A stretch of DNA of 64,000 bases from Rhabdornis inornatus (GCA_013397075.1 VWZS01009934.1:2880305-2944304), one strand, 5' to 3'. Positions 24,180 through 37,300 are shown, counted from the first letter of the stretch. Program-made: numbers and translations. Notes: generated by a model not told the origin, from the letters alone.

Positions 24180-24474
24180 TCCTTTCAGAAAGCGCTAGAA
24201 ATCAAGACTATACATTGCATTTCTCTCAACACAAATAGAGTTATAGCAGAGTAGTCTATAGGCAGCAAAGAAATTTGAATTGTAGATTTTATGGGGTAGA
24301 TATCATATCTTCTAGGTATAGTTTTATGCTTTGACTAAACCCTTGACTGAATAATCTTTGCTGAAGCTGCCTGCAGCATTTGGATATCTGTAGAGAGAAT
24401 ATTAAAGAACAAGAGGAAACAGTCACTTCAAAATACTTTACATGTGAGGATGAGCTGAGAGAGGCTGGGTTTAG

Positions 24475-24497
24475 CCTAGAAGGTTTAGCCTTCTAGG
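24475..24497. repeat. Perfect 9-bp hairpin
   Basis: Arms CCTAGAAGG and CCTTCTAGG are exact reverse complements around a 5-base loop (TTTAG). It is followed after 13 bases by another, longer hairpin. Confidence 0.8.
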
Positions 24498-24510
24498 TTT
24501 TCCAAAATTG

Positions 24511-24541
24511 TACTACAGAAATGGAATTAATTTCTGTAGTA
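24511..24541. repeat. Perfect 12-bp hairpin
   Basis: Arms TACTACAGAAAT and ATTTCTGTAGTA are exact reverse complements around a 7-base loop. The stem is too short for a typical animal microRNA precursor, so a palindromic repeat remnant or chance is more likely. Confidence 0.8.
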
Positions 24542-26641
24542 GCATATTCATGAATGTGGAACCTTCTTGTGTTTTCTGATACAGACAAAGGAAAAGGCTG
24601 AGACCAATCCAATTGATCTGCATGGAATCAAGTTACTCATCCCTTAGATGGTGGAAGCTTGCAGTCTATTTCCAATTCAGCTTTAATTTTCCAATTTACT
24701 GCATTTTTGTAGAAAATGGTACCTGTATATGTGACTTTGTTTATGCAGATGAAGAACTTTTGTTGGCACCTCAGCTTATGCTCACAAAGTCTATTTAAGT
24801 CGAGCAAGCTGCATTAATAGCAGTCAAGTATTAGTGCTCATAGCTTGAGGGTAAGCAAAGGGAGAGAGTGAAAAGTGAGATTTTTTTCCTTCCCAATTCT
24901 TTACTAGAGCTAGAAAATGAAAAGTAATTTTGAAAAAGTGAGAAAGTTTCATTTTGTCTATAAAATGTCAGGAAAAACAGACAAAAACAAAAAGGGAGAA
25001 GCAAGCTCTGACCCAAGTGTTCCATACAAGGTCTCCACTAAATTTTCACTTGGGTAGCTGAACTGAGGACACTGAAATAGACTTTTTCTATATTGCTGAC
25101 ACCTAAGTGATCAATACTTGTTTGTATTTGTTCTGTTTTGCCAGGACTCAACATCAGGACTTTCTTGTGGCATTGAAATACAAAATTTCAGTTTATTTCA
25201 GAATAGATAAAGAAGAAAATGGTCTTCTCCACATTTTACCACTGTGGCTGAGTAAGTAGATACACATAATTTACTTTATGCTTTATATAGTATATATGTG
25301 TACAAAATATGAACATTTATGCCGGAAGTCACATAAAAAGTAATTTTAAACTATACTATAAAACAAAAAATAATTTAGGATTGATCAAAAACTTTCCTTT
25401 GACGGAAATTCAAATATTCAGTTTCCTTTGTAAGGTTTTAAACTCTTTTTTAAACTCCTTCAAAGTAACTGAACAACTTTAAAGTAAAAATGCCATTTTA
25501 AAACAAAAAAGGGAAAGAATACTGAAAATATAAAATGAAACACTTTGGCCTGTCATTCATCTTTCTAAGATCTCACTGTCAAAACTGTTAATTAAATTTC
25601 ATCTATCCTTCCGCTGCCCCCTTGCAAAAAGTGTTTTTCAGCATATAAAATACTCACTGAGATAAATAACCTAATCTACCCTAGAGACCTCATGCTGCAC
25701 TCCTTTCTCTAGTTTGCACATGTTTTATTTGTCATTATTTGCATGCTCAAATGACTGCCCTGATGTTCACTTACCCACTGAGCTGTGCACAGAAACAGAC
25801 AAGGCACACTCTTCAGAAGTTTAAACAGAAAGATCTGTGATAACAATATGCTATGACCGCTGCAGAATTTGAACAGCTGCCCTAAAAAATCTCCAAAAGT
25901 GCAGTGAGCGGTGTTAACTGAAGCTCCAGTAATGCCATGGTATCCTGCCTTCAGTGACCTGCCTCCCATGGGTCTTTCTTTTCTGCCTCCTCATGGTCAG
26001 CCACGCTGGTGCTGCTGGATCTGCTGAACTTCAAGATGAGGTCTGTGTGCTTGCAGAGGAAATTGGATTACTTTTTGCACATTTGCATGCTTGTTTTTCT
26101 TTCTTCTGTCAAAAACATTTTTGACCTGAGAAAGAAGGAGTTAATAAAAATAGGCTTTTTGCTCTTGAAATGTCAGCCACAGCTTCTCATCACGCCATGA
26201 AAAGCCCTCTTGTTTCCTTGCTCAGCTCCTCCTGAACTTCAAACAGTCCTATAATCCCTCTGACCTTAGAAGGTCAAAGATATATAAAAAGTATCATTCT
26301 TTGTGTAAAAGCACATTAATCATTCTTACCTAGCTTTTGATTCTCTTTTGAGGGCCCTGTGATATTTTAATTCATGAATCACCTTCTAGCATTAACATAT
26401 ATAATTTCAACTCTTTTCTTAAGCAGGTAAAAGAAGATAAATCCTTTCTGTCCCTGCTTTTGCTGACTCCCTGAGTACAGGCATCTAATTTATTTTCATG
26501 ATTAATTTAATTGCATAATTTAAAACATTAATATTCACTCAAAATGCACATACATATGTCCAATTGTACTATAAATATTGTTTAATTAAAGAGTGGAAGC
26601 AGATATTTAACTATGCTGCTCTCAATCTCTATGAATTTGGC

Positions 26642-26657
26642 AGGACTTGAAAGTCCT
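26642..26657. repeat. Perfect 7-bp hairpin beside an ancient repeat
   Basis: Arms AGGACTT and AAGTCCT surround GA. It abuts the probable ancient repeat starting near 26660. Confidence 0.6.
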
Positions 26658-26659
26658 AG

Positions 26660-26749
26660 GAGTAAATTCTGATGTCAATGCAAATCTGGAGTGTAATTTA
26701 GGTCAATGAAAAAAACCCTCTGGACTTTCAGCTGAAGACAGAATTTGTT
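26660..26749. repeat. Probable ancient palindromic repeat fragment
   Basis: Contains 'ggagtaaattctgatgtcaatg', 'aaatctggagtgtaatt...gtcaatg' and 'gaagacagaatttg'. These recall an old amniote repeat built around 'aaatctggagtaactccattga' and 'agcagaatttggcc'. The match is partial and from memory. Confidence 0.4.
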
Positions 26750-27560
26750 TTCCTTGAGGACCTGTATCCTGCAGTGTGGGGGGAAAGGGAATAGTTGAAA
26801 TGAAAGCCCCTATAAAAACGAAGCAACTTCAGACAAACTTAATTAACTGTGTGGAGCCTGTCAAAGGTCGGGGTGAGATCGCTGCAGGAGATGCAAGTGC
26901 AAGACTGAAACATGGGCAAGGGGAGAGCAAGGGTAAGGGCAGAGATGAGCCTTCCAGGCAGGCATGGATGGCTCCATGCTGGAGAGCCAAGCCACCCCAG
27001 TGAGTGTGCCTGCCAGGAAAGAGCTCCTGCCTCCTTAGGCCCTGCCTCTATCTGACAAGAGGCTCGATGGGTACTGATGCCAACAGGCAGCACTTGTCAA
27101 CGCACACTTCACTCCTGTCATGATGCACACACTTGCTGCACTCCTGCATCAGGACCTCAGTTCAGAGCAGGAGGAATGGGCTGGATGGAGGAAGCTGGGG
27201 GAGAATTCTCTCCAGCTTGATGCTCTTGGAGGAGTAGCTTTCTTGAACTGAAATAGCTGTTCACTGGTACTTTAGTTTCCTTTTCTTTCTTTTCTTCTTT
27301 CTTTCTATTTTCTAAGTGAGATTATTTGCCAGTGGATTGGCAGAACAGTTTTTGACTCTAGTTTCATGAGCAATGTTGCAACTGTCACATACTTGGAGCA
27401 ACTCTGCACGAGACGCTTGGAAAGGGACTGCACAGAAGCATTTTGAAATGGTGAGGCTGGAAGGGAAACCACAGACTGCAGAACTGCATCAAAGTGTCAC
27501 AGCTGGGGAAAGCCCCTCAAGGTGATATATGCTACCTTTTGTACTGATTTTTCTTCCTGG

Positions 27561-27580
27561 GTAAACAGCGTTTTGTTTAC
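27561..27580. promoter_or_regulatory. Inverted pair of forkhead (FOX) motifs
   Basis: GTAAACA at 27561-27567 and TGTTTAC at 27574-27580 are perfect, mutually inverted forkhead recognition sequences separated by six bases. The motif match is direct; enhancer function is a guess. Confidence 0.3.
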
Positions 27581-29256
27581 CTAGCGTTTAGTTCCTTGCA
27601 CTAAAAGAATATAAGTAGCAACTGATTCCTATATTAATAAGCCAGGGAGGTTATGTTGATGGGTCCAGATCTGTCCACCTTTTTCTTGACCCTGCTCTTT
27701 TAGGACTGGAAAACTGTCTTGGGGACATACAGGAGCACAGCAATGTCCTGAAATTTGGGTATCTGACACAGCTGTTCTCAGCTTCCCTCAGCCTTCCTGG
27801 CATTATTCCAGACTCAGCATAAAGTAGTCACTAATCCCCTTAAACCTTTAGAATAGAATAATAAGATGGTGAGAGAAGAACAACTCAAAGTAGATGAGCA
27901 ATCCAGGGAAAAATGTGCATTTTTAATGTGCTGTGCTTCCCTACAGGGAGTGGCAAAATGCCTCTCACTGATGGTTGTCTCCCGCTGGCTGCAGAAAGGC
28001 TGCTTCTGATAGTTGTACAGTTCCTTGGTATTTTTATCTTTCCTTCTCTCCTCCCCTTGCCAGGAAGCAAGGGGAGCTGCAGCAGCTCTGACTTTTTTCC
28101 AGTAAGTTCTGTAGGCTGAAAATGGAATAAAATTATGGATTGATGCTGAGAGGGCAAGGGTGCACTACAAACAAAATGTTCTCTCTTCTGATATCATGAA
28201 CTGATGAGCCATTGGGCTGCTCATGCCAGGGAAAAGCATGTTATAAGCCAGAAAACTGAAATACTCTTGTACCTGTGAGAGAGTCTCATGGCTATAAAAT
28301 TCTCCTACTTCTTTGCATGGGATGCTGCCATCAAATCAATCTCAGACCATCAGCCCTCAACCTTGCAATAAATGTTGTCTTCCTAGTCCTTTGCCACTCA
28401 CCACTCTTGCAGCAGGGCAGCTTTCTGGAGCTGTGATAGGTGCCCTAAGCTCAGTTCAGCAACTCCCTTTCCCCCTGAGCTTCCATTTTAGCCTTTTCTA
28501 TCCCCCAGTGTGGTGCGGCCCAGCCTCTTTCCTGCTGCAGCTGCCTCCTCTCTGTTCCCGGTATCAAAACTCAAAAATCCCACCACTGCCACCCACCAGG
28601 ACAAATAACTTTAACAGGTTCTTTCCCTGGGTCCTTGCAAGGGTGTAGGCAGCACTGTGCCCTTGGGCTGACTCTCTGTTTTTTTGTTTTTGTTTTATTT
28701 TCATCTCCTATTATCTTTTATTCTCTGAAACTTTAGCTACTTTTGTCCTGAAAGAGTTCAGGCACTTCTCTGCCTCCCAAGAATGTGATCCATTTTAACC
28801 TCCTACCTTCTGCACTGATTCTGGCTTTTCTCTACCCCCCTGCTATGCACTACTTTGGCCACTGAGCCAACAGACTCTACAGGAGGGGCTTTCCCCAGAC
28901 CATTTTTCCCATGTATGAGGACTCAAAATCACATTATGAGAGATATGTATTTACTGTTCTGCGTCAATACCTATTTCTTTGTCCAAGCCATGAGGGGCTT
29001 GCTGTCCTAATCCTGCTAAAGGTAATGGCCCAGCCATTAGAAATCCCCACCTGCCTCGGACATTTGATATTGTGCATGAATTTCACTAACTTACCCCCCA
29101 GAATTTGAGAGGGGTGGGTCAGTAGTTCAAGCCTGATTTGTGATTCCAGCCCAGCTTGGAAAACCATTGAAATCAAACCCTCCCTTAAGGTAGAGGGGGA
29201 AGAACTCTCCTCCAGACACTTGCAGAGGAAAGTACGTAGTTGCCTGCAGGTTTACG

Positions 29257-29276
29257 GTGTGTGTGTGTGTGTGTGT
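29257..29276. repeat. (GT)10 microsatellite
   Basis: Ten uninterrupted GT units on the plus strand, followed by ATGTGAAAGAGAGA. Confidence 0.9.
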
Positions 29277-29506
29277 ATGTGAAAGAGAGAAAAAGCATAA
29301 AACTTAACCTAGGAACCATCAGGCCAGGTGTTTTGCTCAGTGTTATGGGTTTCAGGGTATTGGCAAGCTGTGATGCTCTTAATGGACGTTCCAGGTTTCC
29401 TGCTGGGACAGAGAAATCGGGCGTTTAGATATTAGCAAAGAGCATTTCCAGATATATGTGTGAAGCAAAGAATTGAAATTGTAAGGGCTTTGGTGAAAGC
29501 TGAAGC

Positions 29507-29527
29507 GATTCTGGTGGTAAGGAAGAG
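29507..29527. repeat. 21-base direct repeat, copy 1
   Basis: The 21-base sequence from GATTCTGG to GGAAGAG recurs without mismatch at 30503-30523, 996 bases downstream in the same orientation. Similarity stops sharply at both ends. Confidence 0.8.
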
Positions 29528-30502
29528 CTTAACAGGGGAGAGGAGACTCCCTTGTTTATATATTTGGGAACAATGAAAAGTTTATTCTGGGTAGTTCAGT
29601 GTGCAGGAAGGCTTCTGCCTAAGCCCTCTCCTTTCAGAGGAAGCTCTGACACACTGCTTGCCTTGTCCTTGCTCAGATCCTTCCCAAAACAGAGAGGAGT
29701 CAACATTGCCTGAGATGTGCACCGCATACTGAGCTCCTACCTGTTTCTGGTAGATATGAGGAGGAGTTCAAGAGAAGGATTTGAGGCATCCTCCTCATCC
29801 AAGCCCTTTGCTTTCTTTTCCTTTTATAGTGGAGCAGAGCTAGTAAGCCTGCCTATGAGAAAGACTTGTGTAACGAAGAAGCTGGCTGGAGGAAGCTGAC
29901 AGTTCATTGGTATCCAGGAAGAGGTCAATTTCCTTCTTTATAAACGTATCAGAATAAGGCTATAGAAGTAATAAAATATTAAACCTCCACCTAATTTAGT
30001 TTCTTAGACACTCCATCAGAAGAGAAGCAAGGGAAAAAATAAAAAGAAATCATCAGTATGCTTGTGCATGCATGTTGGATTATTTCTCCAGAAAGGAAAG
30101 AAAAAAGTCAGTGTGTGTGTATCTTTTGCAGGTAAGGAAGAAAATCACATGACTTCTAGCTGTTGGATTTACAAACATCCACCCAGCCCATCTTCCTTTA
30201 CTGGAGAAGCCAACAACTTTCTGAATCACACTGCTTCACGAATCTTAGGAGATGATTAAAGAAAGGATCTAGTATGGGATCTAGAATTTATTACAATTGC
30301 CTGTGACTGAGTAAACCTGCCTTTGTGCCATCTGGAGAAGAATCTGTGCATAATATCTGCCTTGTTCTTGTTTGATTTCCTATTATTAGTCAGAATGATT
30401 TTTCACCTGTATTTGAGTACCCTGTTATGGGAAAATTATTCTGAAAAGTCATGACTTAACTAACAACTATAGCCAAATTGGCTTTAGTAGCTTTGAACTC
30501 CT

Positions 30503-30523
30503 GATTCTGGTGGTAAGGAAGAG
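30503..30523. repeat. 21-base direct repeat, copy 2
   Basis: Exact second copy of the sequence at 29507-29527. The interval between the copies shows no poly-A tail, terminal repeat or familiar element. Confidence 0.8.
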
Positions 30524-33353
30524 GGCAATACTTTTCCACCACTCCTATACCCAGTTTACAGAGCTCTAATTTAAGCTCTTTGGGAGTGTTGTAGCACCCA
30601 CAGCTTGGGTGCTTCCAAAGAGCTTGGGCATGCAGGCAGGAAGCATCTTGCCCTCTTCACCCCATGCTACTGGAAAGAGCCAGCAGAGCCAGCCAGGGTG
30701 TGGACAGGGGAGCTACATTTGTCAGGGGTCTGGGCTTCTCTTGCTCAAGAAGAAGTGGTTCACCCTGAGAAAAAGAACTTTCAGTTCAGGAGTTGCAGAC
30801 AAAAGGAAAGGCAGTGCCCTTGTGACTCCTTGGAGTACAGTCCCTCTGTGGTATTGCTGAATATTCAGATGTGTGACAAGTGACAACATGCTCTGCAAGA
30901 TAGGATCAATAAGAGGATGGGACCTCTAGGAATCCTCTTTTGGTCAACACACTTGTTGGACTATGAAGATCAGGATGGAATTGGGAAGGAGAGGCAAGAT
31001 AGCATGGAAAGTATCACAGAAGACATGAACAAGACTGGAAGGGTAATGTGAGGCTTGGATATTTGAATGGTTTGCACTGCCTTGGGCTGATGCTGTCTGT
31101 TGCCAGAGGATGTCCTCTGCTACCTCTGTAACAAAACAGAAAAAGACATCTTTTACTTGGAGTGTGCAAGGTGGGTCCAGGATATCTACTGATAGTTCGG
31201 GGCCTCCCCTGCATTCACATGCTGAAGTGAATGTAAAAAGGAATGCAAAAAATTTCAACCCAAAAAACCTGCCCAAAAGGGAGAGAATTTCTGATGTAGA
31301 AGAGATGGGGTGTCTTAGCAGTAAATGTAGGCTGGCTATTGGTAGTCCTCAAGGATGATTCCAGAGCTAATCTGCCGGGTTCCTCTGCCCTGGCAGATAA
31401 AGCACATACAATAAGGGTATGGATAATTAGGCTCCGCAATGAGAGTCAAACTGGAATGTGGTTTAGAGGTGGGATGAAGGTACTGCAGTCAGAATCTGGG
31501 AAATATGCTGCATTTCGCCAGAATGTCTGGTTGAGAAGGTCCTTAGAGGCTTAACCACAAAATTAGGGACTATAAACTGCAGAGCAGATTCTGGGATAGC
31601 AGATGAGATAAGATGTAAGCAATGTAAGACAAGCAGGTCAGGATTAGGAGAAAGAAAATTAGCAAAGGTCAAATCAGAAGTCTGTGAAGAAGGGTCAAGA
31701 GCTAACTGGGGAATTACAAGTGAGGTTCAAAGGCCAAAGCAAAGATTGAGCAGACAGGGAACACTGTATGATGAAAACATACATATATCCCATAGCAGAT
31801 TAACCGTACTGGATTAATGAAGACCAGAAATTCTGATTTTGTGCTGCGTCTCAGATACTTACAGGGACCCAGCTTGGAGGCTGCACTTGTCTTTCTTCAA
31901 AGAAAGGAGTTTTATCTATCACAGACAGAATCCTCTGAGATTCTCCCTTTTCTAAACTCTATGAAGATAACTACCTTTTGAAAGAAAAGGACTTGGGGCA
32001 CATGATGGTAGTTCTTTCTTCTTGTTTGAGGCAAATATTCAAAATAATTTCCAGTGTCCAAACCTTTCTAATCTAGATCTTTCAACTCACCCAAGTCTGA
32101 CTGCAGGAATTTCTTTCTGTTCTGCAGGAACCACAATTTCTGTGGTCTATGTGCCATAGGCTGTGATCACCATGGTCCCTCTTGTCAACAAGTGTCAGGA
32201 TGCTTTAGAGGATGTCACACCTTGTGGCACCTACAAGGGCTCCTTACCTGTTGCTGTTGATTATTCTACTTAGTATTCTCTTTCCTCTGAGTCAAAAACT
32301 GGCAAGCTGAGAGAAGAGAGTAAAGTCATTCCCATTTTTCTTGGCCTCAACAGGCTACAGACTCGTATTATCAACTGCAATAAAACTAGGCTGGAAAGGA
32401 ATTGAATATTTTGGTGCAGAGTACTTGAATTAGCTTCAAAATCTTGTGTGTTCCAACTGAAAGATCAACATAATTATGGTTTTAGAGTGCTGACTCTGCT
32501 CTGGACAGCTGCTGCTGTTATGACTTCATTAGTGTGGCACAGATTCTTGTCTCCCTCACCCTGGCTTTACTCTGAAGTAGCTCTGTCAGCTCACTGGAGA
32601 TATATCTGACTTAACTCAAGTTGAGAAGAGAATCAGGCCACAAATGTCATCTGCCTAACTCTTTCAGACAGGAAGGAACTTCTGGTTTGGATCCCTTTGG
32701 GTTAAGAGAAAAAAAAAGCAAAAAAAAGCTTTAAAACCTCAAAAACAAACATAACCTTTCCTTCCCCTCAGCAGCAGGTTTTGCTTATAGAGTGATAGTA
32801 TATGGCTCTATTTAGTGTGCTGGAGCTGCCCCACAATGAGACAGTACATTTTCTATTTTTCCTTCTGGGAAGCAGCCGGCTCCCCGGCAGTGATGTGTGG
32901 ACACAGCTTGGTTTGCTGCTGGAGCAGGAAGCAGTGGGTTTGCAGAGCTGACGCACTTTGGCTGCCTCTGCCACCTTCCATCCTCTGATGGCACCAACTT
33001 CATCCAGACAGATATGACCTAGAAGGATGTTTATGCAATAAAACAATGAAGTATTTGTTTCAGGCAGCTCTGATGACACTGAAATTATATCACTAGAAAA
33101 GCATTTTTTCTGATAATAGTTGCAGCCTACTGCTAGATCTAGTTTTTGACAGATCAAAAAAAAAAAAATACTGCCTACATGACCCAATGTGGGTGTAGTG
33201 TAAAACATCAAGCTAGAGCAGAGATGATGAGAATGACAAAACATTCACATGGCATGAGTAAGGTCCCAACACAGAACAATGGCAGATCTGGGAGTTTGTT
33301 CTGTGTTTTCAGAGAACCTGAGTTCTGCTTTGTACATGAAACCATGATAACAG

Positions 33354-34398
33354 TGTTATGGTGGGTTGTCCATGGTTGGATGTCACTCTGTGCCACACAA
33401 GCCATTCAATCACTCCCCTCCTCAGCTGAACAGGGGAGACAAGATATAACAAAAGGCTCAATGTTGAAATAAAGATGGGGAGAGACCACTCAGTATGAAA
33501 GCCATGGGCAAAACACACTTGACTCAGGTAAATTACTTATTTATTAATAGACAAATCAGAGTAGGGTGATGAGAAATAAACCCAAACCTAAAATACCTTC
33601 CCCCTTTTCTCCAAGCTTAGCTTTACTCATGAGTTCTCTACCTCTGTTCCCCCAGTAGCACAGGGAGATGGGGAATGGGGGTTGCAGTCAGTTCATCACG
33701 TCTCTGCTGCTCTTCCCTCCTCAAGGGGAGGATTCCTTACGATCTTGCTGTGCTCCAGTGTGGGGTCTCTCCCGAGGGAGACACTCGTCCACCAAATTCT
33801 GATAGGTTCTTGCATGGATGGCAGTTCTTCACGAACTGCTCCAATGCGGGTCTCTCTCACAGGGTGCAATCCTTCAGGAACAGATTATTCCAGTGTGGGT
33901 CCCCTGTGGTGTCACAAGTCCTGACAGAAAACCTGCTCCAGCACGGGCTTCTCATGAGGTCACAGCCTCCTTCAGGCATCCACCTGCTCCAGTGTGGGGT
34001 TTGTCAGAGTCTGCAGGTGGATCTCTGTTCCATCATGGACCTCTGTGTCTGCAGGGAGAAAACCTGCTTCACCATGTTCTTCACTGTGGGCTGCAGGGGA
34101 ACCAGTGCCTGGAGCACCTCCTGCTCCTCTTTCTTCACAAACCTTGGTGTCAGCAGTTGTTGCTCTGACATATAAATTCTACTCCTCTCTCTGGCTGCAA
34201 CTTGCTCTTGTGTAGTAGTTTCCCCCGTTTTTACTATGTCACAGATCCTGCAACTTTTCTCCTATTGATCTAGGAGAATTTGAGATCCTGATCTTAAGAT
34301 GGTACGAGGCCCAAGGTCGCTCCTAGACTTCTGTCTGATGAATGGGAGTTGTTGTCTGGATGTTGTTTTTATTTGGTAGTTTGGTTTAAACTGACACA
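33354..34398 (-). mobile_element. Solo LTR of an endogenous retrovirus (passerine type)
   Basis: Read on the minus strand, the element begins TGTGTCAGTTTAAACC (34398) and ends CCCACCATAACA-like (33354), giving TG...CA boundaries over about 1045 bases. Phrases such as 'ctcctcagctgaacaggggag', 'gggcaaaacacacttgactc', 'cagagtagggtgatgag' and repeated 'ctgctccagtgtgggg' motifs match a repeat I recall as abundant in songbird genomes. A polyadenylation signal (AATAAA, minus strand) lies at 33545-33540. The middle (about 33740-34010) contains several degenerate modules of roughly 45-60 bases with 'ctccagtgtggg'. No internal viral genes flank it, so it is a solo LTR. Clear 4-6 base target-site duplications are not visible. 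A 166-codon plus-strand frame here (33675-34175) is antisense repeat sequence, not a gene. The strand assignment comes from the AATAAA signal and the remembered consensus. Confidence 0.72.
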
Positions 34399-37300
34399 TG
34401 ACATTGTCCACACACTGTCAGAAACTTTGGAAGTAGAGGCATCTACAAACCAGTCATCATAGTACTCTGCAGACTATGCTGTAGCTCATGCACGCCTTTA
34501 CTACACAAAACAATAGGCTGAATTGATCAAAGTGATAGCAGGGTTAAAAGGGTAGAGCTGCCAAGGCATAACTCACTGTAGTTAAAGGTAATTTTAGTTT
34601 TATTTCCTTTTTGATTAATGTTTAAACTTTGATTAAGATTTTTCCAGGGGAGAACAATAGAGCCATTGGATAGATGTTTAAGTTTAACTGATAATTCAAA
34701 ACAATTAAAAATAAAAAGTCCCCCTAAACCTCTCAGCAGAACTTTTTCCAAGAGAAGTCCTTCATGTCAAAACTAAACAGGCAGTTCCCTTTCCACCTCT
34801 GTTGTTCTGCGAATGAGGGCTGTCTGTAAATAAAACTAACATGTTGCCCATCTGTTATGCACAGCTAAAGGAAATTTAAAGATAATACTACCCAAACTCC
34901 CAAAGATACCATCTAACTCCATAAATAATTTATTTTTACAGCTCAGATCAAAGAGCTCATGGATACTGGATTCATTCCGTCATGGCGTGCCCTTTGGAAG
35001 AAACTCCCACAGTCATGTGATTGTTTTTCCACTGCCCTCTGAAAAAGTCCTCAGGCTCAGAAGTTCCCTTTGCTCTGACTCCCTCTCCTGTCCCCTGGAT
35101 TATGTTTCATATCACTTATGCTGTGGCTGTTCAAACCATCCCCTCTAGATTAGCAAGGATTTTTACTTTTCCTGGATGCTGCTGAGATCTCTTGTTGCCC
35201 CGAGGAGGGTGTTGGGTAACAGTATGAATGGTGGACTGTCAGACACACCTTAAAGAAGGAATTTTTCACCCCAAGTGTGACACTTTAGGAAAATGTTGGT
35301 GCTGTTTATGCTTCTAGATAAAGCAAGGAAGGATTAGGCTCTCTGTGGACCATGCCATGGCCCGGGGGTTCAGCTCTTGTGCAGTGGATTAGAAGTGGTA
35401 TCATGGTATTATCACACATGGGAGACTAACACCTGTTGCAATATTTTTAAGACAGGCCAGAGCATGCAGGGTTATGTGTCATTGTTGGGTTATGTGTCTG
35501 GTGTGTCAAGCCACAAAAAGTGGAGAACAGGCTGCATGGAGGGGCAGACAAGTGTCAGCTGAGAATACTCATGATGGTCCAAGGCAAGTGAGCAACTAAG
35601 ATACTGGCTTTTCAGTGCTGACTGTGAGCTCTGTGGCTGCTCTGTATCTATGGACAACTTAAGAGCTCATAACCAGATGCAGAATAATGCAGAGAAGCCA
35701 GAAAAAAATCAGTCTTCTTATTTTTAGTTAAATGGTCACTACTGATTTTTCTCATGAGATAAGGCATATTGCTTCATCTATATGGCAGCCATGGATAATG
35801 GCTGTCATACTGATCCCAAGGAATACTTTTTGGAAACTGGTCCTTTAAATTTGGCAGAGCAATATATCTTTGGTTCTAACATAATAATTTTGAGATTTGT
35901 TCTTCCTCTCAGGCTGGTAACCATTCTTAAATTCTTTTTCTTCCTTCTTTTACTTTGAAGCATTGCTGAGGAAACTTGACTTTAATACACTGCCTGTGAT
36001 AACATTGATAAAAATAATCTCTGTAGCAGTCTGGAGCGCTCTGAGAAGCAGACTGCACTCACATCTCAGACAGCTCACAAAGCTCTGGCAGTAGGAAAGC
36101 GTGGCCGTGGCCCGAGATGTGTGGTAAAACAAGCTGTACTTCTTGTAGCCTGTTCAATCAGGAGGGGCTGGGGAGAATGAGAATGGTCGCACTCAGATTA
36201 CTTTTGCAGCTACTTAAGTTTCCCTGTTCCTAGCCACTTTTCATTCTCTGGAGGCTGAGGTCCTGATTTGGTGTGCTGGGCAAATCTGTTTTGAATTGCC
36301 ATTTACTGTATGTCTGAGCAGTGAGATGAACAGTAGGGCTGCTTGTAGTGCAGATCAACATACATTACATTATGTTAGCTCTCAAAATGCCAGGAATGGG
36401 ACTACTTATTTTTGAGGAATCTTGGCAATGCCCTCCTTTAATTATTTACACATACACAGGAAAAGAAAGAAAAGAAGAAAAATACACTTTTCTTAACTTT
36501 ATGTACTTAAGGCAGTAGCTTATTATCTAAAGATCTCATTTCTTTAACGTACTCATTGCTTTAATTATCCTGCTTCAATTTATTTACTGTGTTGGATCCA
36601 TATCTTTTAAAAGGACAAAAGGCAATACGAGTAATTATAGAGTAGCAACGTCTGCACTGGATGATTCTTATTGCTTAATAAAGAATGTTGAAAATGAAAT
36701 AAAAGGTTAAGACTACCCTGATATACCTGAATGTAACTGGCATAGCTGTTGCAGCCTATTAATAAATTTCAATTAGGTCATAATAAAATAAAATAACAGA
36801 TAAAGGAAAGTTGGTTGATACATCTAATTTAATTCTCATCTTGGTAAAAAGCTTGCACAAAATGCTTAGACAGTTACGGTGTAAGAAACAAAGTGTTTTG
36901 AGAAATACCCCTTCCTGCCTTGGCAAACTCCAAGAATATTATAGCAAAATATTTCTAAAAAGGGAGCTGAATTCATATCCTGTGATAGAAGTTGCTTTAT
37001 TTAATGATATGCAATAAGAGACGAAAAAGCACCATGTAATAGTACAAAATCGTTTCAATAAGTGTGACTGAGGAGAAAATCAGATGGACTTAACTTTCTT
37101 GAGTGAATGACAGATAAAATTCAGAGAAAGCTAGAAAGTAACATGATTTTGGAAGAAACATCTGGAACTCTGAATTACTCTATCACCACAGTAAAAGATC
37201 TTAAACAAGTCAACCAGCCGAGATAGGGGAGATCTCTGTAATGGGAGGAGAGATCAGCTCAGTTACATGCTGTAGGTCTTGTGTGTCTCCCACTGAATCA

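Larger units (their letters stand above)
23023..26659. other. Intergenic with a cluster of short hairpins
   Basis: Unique AT-rich sequence. Inverted repeats are concentrated between 24146 and 24541 and are listed separately. No coding region longer than about 86 codons. Confidence 0.5.
26750..33353. other. Intergenic, no gene seen
   Basis: About 6.6 kb of unique sequence containing a short pyrimidine tract (27276-27306), an inverted forkhead motif pair, a (GT)10 run and a 21-base direct repeat. Open frames reach about 158 codons (32768-33244, minus) but show no familiar domain. Confidence 0.5.

Noticed and set aside
24511..24541. Hairpin as a microRNA precursor
   Set aside because: A 12-bp stem with a 7-base loop is much too short, and the flanks do not extend the pairing.
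32768..33244. 158-codon minus-strand frame
   Set aside because: Cys- and Ser-rich sequence without family resemblance next to an LTR; likely chance.
33675..34175. 166-codon plus-strand frame
   Set aside because: It lies wholly inside the LTR, antisense to the element, and reflects its internal modules.
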